DNA of 8,557 nucleotides, taken from positions 1 to 8,557 of the forward strand of contig BNWE01000054.1 of the NCBI GenBank assembly GCA_025998595.1. Direction: 5' to 3'. Shown here in pieces: positions 6,905 to 8,557 of this stretch. The translations under genes were made by a program, and so were the position numbers. The DNA comes from Alphaproteobacteria bacterium (GTDB lineage Bacteria; Pseudomonadota; Alphaproteobacteria; UBA3830). Below the pieces are notes generated by a model. The model did not search any database. It saw nothing but the letters and a program-made list of their open reading frames with translations, and was not told the origin of the DNA. Numbering within the stretch: the stretch's first letter is position 1; each line of letters starts with the position of its first letter.

Positions 6905-7024
6905 TTAGCAAGACTCACTCTGGCCATCTGTGTAATATTGCATTTTTAAACATTTTGCCTGGTCGTAGAGTTTTTTGAATGTTGCAATATCGTGCTTGCC
7001 TGCTCCCCCATGCGATAGTCTTTT
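6905..7024 (-). pseudogene. IS1-type transposase remnant
   Basis: The minus strand is open from 7024 down to a stop at 6905-6907 and reads KRLSHGGAGKHDIATFKKLY then DQAKCLKMQYYTDGQSESC. The spacing of 'G..D..TFKKLY...K', then a hydrophobic strand ending in YYTD, fits the middle of IS1-family transposases, in which that Asp is a catalytic residue. The N-terminus, the remaining catalytic residues and both element ends are absent, so it is a short dead fragment of about 39 codons. It lies opposite in orientation to genes 2 and 3 and fills much of the spacer between them. Recognition is by motif only. Confidence 0.45.
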
Positions 7025-7107
7025 TTACTCTATCAACAAACGAAGAAAAATTCTAATATATTTTTACATACTTTTTTATTAACAGAGCTAGAAATAAAAA
7101 AAAATTA

Positions 7108-7116
7108 TGATATACT
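7108..7116 (+). promoter_or_regulatory. Extended -10 promoter for the MORN gene
   Basis: TGATATACT is a TGn motif joined directly to TATACT (7111-7116, 5 of 6 to consensus). An extended -10 can work without a -35, and no -35 is found at normal spacing. Transcription would start near 7123, leaving a leader of about 20 nt. Confidence 0.42.
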
Positions 7117-7130
7117 TAATGTTAATTTTT

Positions 7131-7137
7131 AAGGGAG
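7131..7137 (+). promoter_or_regulatory. Strong ribosome binding site setting the GTG start of the MORN gene
   Basis: AAGGGAG ends 6 nt before GTG 7144. The following codons make a signal peptide beginning MKKIK, which independently supports this start. Confidence 0.7.
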
Positions 7138-7143
7138 CTGGAA

Positions 7144-8328
7144 GTGAAGAAAATTAAATTAATCGACATTTGTATTGCTGCGATGGTAGTAGGTTTCGGA
7201 ATTGAAGAAGCGCACGGAATGATAGATGAAACATCCCAGGTGCAACAATCAGAATCGCTAGTTGACATTAGCAATCCAGATAAGATTGGACGCACAACAT
7301 ACAAAAATGGAGACGTCTATATCGGAGGTTTGATCAATGGTATAAGAGAAGGGAAGGGGACCCTTGTCTATAGCAATGGAGCTAGATATGATGGACAGTG
7401 GCGAGATGGCAAATGGGATGGGGAAGGGGTATATATATGGGCCAATAGGGACGTCTATGTAGGATTTTTCAAAGAAGGTACCGTAAATGGAATAGGAAAA
7501 AAAACCTGGTTCAACACTGGAAATAGCTATGAAGGAGAGTTTCTAAATGAAAAACCCCATGGAAAAGGAATCTATACATTTAAAAGTGGAAGCGTCTATA
7601 CCGGAGAGATGAATGATGGTTGCATAAGCGGAATAGGCGAAATCAGATTTCACAATAAAAATAGATATATCGGAGAGTGGATAAGTGATAAAAAATACGG
7701 GAAAGGAACATATATATTTGCTGATGGAAGCGTCTATGAAGGAGACTACAAAGACGATTTAAGGAATGGAGTGGGAAAAATCACATATGCCGATGGAAAT
7801 AGTTATGAAGGGCAGTGGAAAAATGATAAAATCCATGGAAAAGGAATCTATAAATTTGCCAATAAAGACGTCTATGTCGGAGATTTCGTAGCAGGTATAA
7901 GGGCGGGAGAAGGAACGCTTACATATTCCACTGGAGATACATATGTGGGACATTTCGAGAAAAATAAACTACATGGGAAAGGAACGCTTACATACAAAAG
8001 CGGAAGCGTTTATACAGGAGACTATAAAGAAGACGCAATGGACGGACAGGGAATGGTGAAATATTCCAATGGAGACATGTATAACGGCGGATGGAAAGAT
8101 GGTAGAAAACACGGAAAAGGAACATATACATATGCCTGTGGAAGCGTCTATGAAGGAGACTACAGAGAAGACATAAGGAATGGACAGGGAAGAATCTCAT
8201 ATTCCAACGGAGACATGTACGAAGGCGGATGGGAAAATGATAAAAGATATGGACAGGGAAGATATACATATGCCAATGGGAATCTCTATGAAGGGTGGTT
8301 CGAGGGAATATATTTGACAGGGCAATAG
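7144..8328 (+). CDS. Exported MORN-repeat protein
   Basis: 394 residues from GTG with a strong Shine-Dalgarno. Residues 1-25 look like a Sec signal peptide (MKKIK, hydrophobic ICIAAMVVGFGI, then EEAHG before Met26). Residues 26-58 are a short linker. Residues 59-381 are 14 MORN repeats of 23 residues (one of 24), each starting Y.G.[WFY] and carrying G.G..Y/F.[ND]G, with a partial fifteenth at the C-terminus. The repeats alternate between two types, one reading RNG.G...Y.NG and the other HGKG.Y.FA.GSV, giving a 46-residue super-repeat. MORN repeats form an extended beta-hairpin sheet that binds membranes or proteins and is widespread in eukaryotes. No catalytic domain is present. With its export signal the protein could be a periplasmic or surface scaffold or a host-directed adaptor; its partner is unknown. 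It has its own start signals and ends 8 bp before an IS256-like end. Confidence 0.85.
   Translation: MKKIKLIDICIAAMVVGFGIEEAHGMIDETSQVQQSESLVDISNPDKIGRTTYKNGDVYIGGLINGIREGKGTLVYSNGARYDGQWRDGKWDGEGVYIWANRDVYVGFFKEGTVNGIGKKTWFNTGNSYEGEFLNEKPHGKGIYTFKSGSVYTGEMNDGCISGIGEIRFHNKNRYIGEWISDKKYGKGTYIFADGSVYEGDYKDDLRNGVGKITYADGNSYEGQWKNDKIHGKGIYKFANKDVYVGDFVAGIRAGEGTLTYSTGDTYVGHFEKNKLHGKGTLTYKSGSVYTGDYKEDAMDGQGMVKYSNGDMYNGGWKDGRKHGKGTYTYACGSVYEGDYREDIRNGQGRISYSNGDMYEGGWENDKRYGQGRYTYANGNLYEGWFEGIYLTGQ
7318..8286 (+). repeat. Tandem MORN array with 138-bp period
   Basis: Seven 46-codon units lie in tandem. A 26-nt stretch at 7725-7750 recurs exactly at 8139-8164, 414 bp (three units) away, so at least part of the array grew by recent in-frame duplication. 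The 5' units are more diverged than the 3' ones. Confidence 0.7.
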
Positions 8329-8336
8329 CGAAGTAA

Positions 8337-8439
8337 GGAGAGCGTAAGGTATTTTGTGTAAATGTCAGGAACGCCCTCCACCTGAAGCCGCGACCTTATC
8401 CAGGCTGTCGCCGAACAGAATCATCAACTGTAACCCTGT
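8337..8439 (-). mobile_element. Possible IS256-family end with transposase tail remnant
   Basis: On the minus strand the frame is open from 8439 to a stop at 8365-8367 and reads TGLQLMILFGDSLDKVAASG. Directly after the stop come ATTTACACAAAATACC and a GCTCTCC tip (8337-8364). A C-terminal 'Q..I.FGD.L' helix followed by a TTTACACAAAAT-type inverted repeat is the usual layout of IS256-family ends. Only about 100 bp remain, and the opposite end is not in the window. The tip begins 8 bp after the MORN stop codon. The assignment is tentative and based on remembered patterns. Confidence 0.35.
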
Positions 8440-8496
8440 TCACGAACAACCAAAAAAGAGTTAAAGTAGATATTATTTTGCGTAGAGGTTGACGAG

Positions 8497-8557
8497 ATGT
8501 TAAGTTTTGAAATGGTATTGAAGCATGATCGCCTAATGAAGTCTCTAACAGGTCTGA
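8497..8557 (+). CDS. Transposase N-terminus, IS5-type DDE (runs off right edge)
   Basis: ATG 8497 is preceded by AGAGG (8484-8488) at 8 nt. The 20 visible residues read MLSFEMVLKHDRLMKSLTGL. The 'F.SLTGL'-like block close to the start is typical of the HTH region of IS5-group transposases of the DDE_Tnp_4 type. Only the first 61 bases are visible, so integrity and exact family are open. It differs in subgroup from the IS427-like fragment at the left edge, whose N-terminal type is not LTGL. Bases 8440-8483 between this gene and the IS256-like debris show nothing recognisable. Confidence 0.55.
   Translation, partial: MLSFEMVLKHDRLMKSLTGL

Noticed and set aside
7759..8269. Minus-strand frames inside the MORN array
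   Set aside because: Their periodic composition (repeated Phe, His, Arg, Leu, Tyr) simply mirrors the MORN repeats on the coding strand.
125..8552. Shared 11-mer TCTCTAACAGG at 125-135 and 8542-8552
   Set aside because: Several 11-bp matches are expected by chance in a window of this size, and the second copy lies inside a transposase reading frame; it is not evidence of flanking repeats.
1..8557. Composite transposon bounded by two IS5 copies
   Set aside because: The left fragment looks IS427-like (DDE_Tnp_1 type) and the right one DDE_Tnp_4 type, so they do not appear to be copies of the same element.

Overview
The window looks like an accessory island of an AT-rich intracellular bacterium, most likely an alphaproteobacterial symbiont of amoebae or other protists (Holosporales or Paracaedibacter type). 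The evidence is indirect. It consists of eukaryote-like repeat proteins (HEAT-like, TPR, MORN), a candidate deubiquitinase with a Sec signal peptide, sigma70-type promoters, Shine-Dalgarno sequences with two GTG starts, and many decayed insertion sequences. Chlamydial or Amoebophilus-like hosts cannot be excluded from sequence alone.

Layout. Bases 1-570 are mobile DNA: the C-terminal end of an IS5-family transposase (1-123), the C-terminal end of an IS630 transposase (133-303), a 176-bp element with terminal inverted repeats and TA flanks (314-489), and short direct repeats that may be an IS21-type end (532-564). Gene 1 (766-3537) encodes a secreted HEAT-like repeat protein with a C-terminal OTU-like cysteine protease domain. 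A perfect 16-bp hairpin (3575-3618) follows it, then a possible IS200/IS605 (TnpB) right-end remnant on the minus strand (3620-3765). Gene 2 (3769-6666) encodes an N-terminal LuxR-type HTH, a single membrane segment, a STAND (NB-ARC/NACHT-like) ATPase and TPR repeats. Its promoter appears to lie inside the TnpB-like remnant. Bases 6667-7143 carry a terminator-like hairpin, a second hairpin and an IS1-type transposase remnant on the minus strand. Gene 3 (7144-8328) encodes a Sec-exported protein made almost entirely of MORN repeats. An IS256-like end abuts its stop codon. The window closes inside the N-terminus of another transposase (8497-8557).

All three large genes point the same way, but each seems to have its own start signals and they are separated by mobile-element debris, so they are probably not one operon. 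Two products look exported. The third looks like a membrane-attached signal-responsive regulator whose domain order is the reverse of MalT. A working idea, which is inference only, is a host-interaction island: a secreted ubiquitin-pathway protease, a secreted MORN adaptor, and a sensor/regulator assembled among insertion sequences. The most unusual points are the topology of the regulator and a GC-rich, hairpin-containing in-frame insert in its TPR region.
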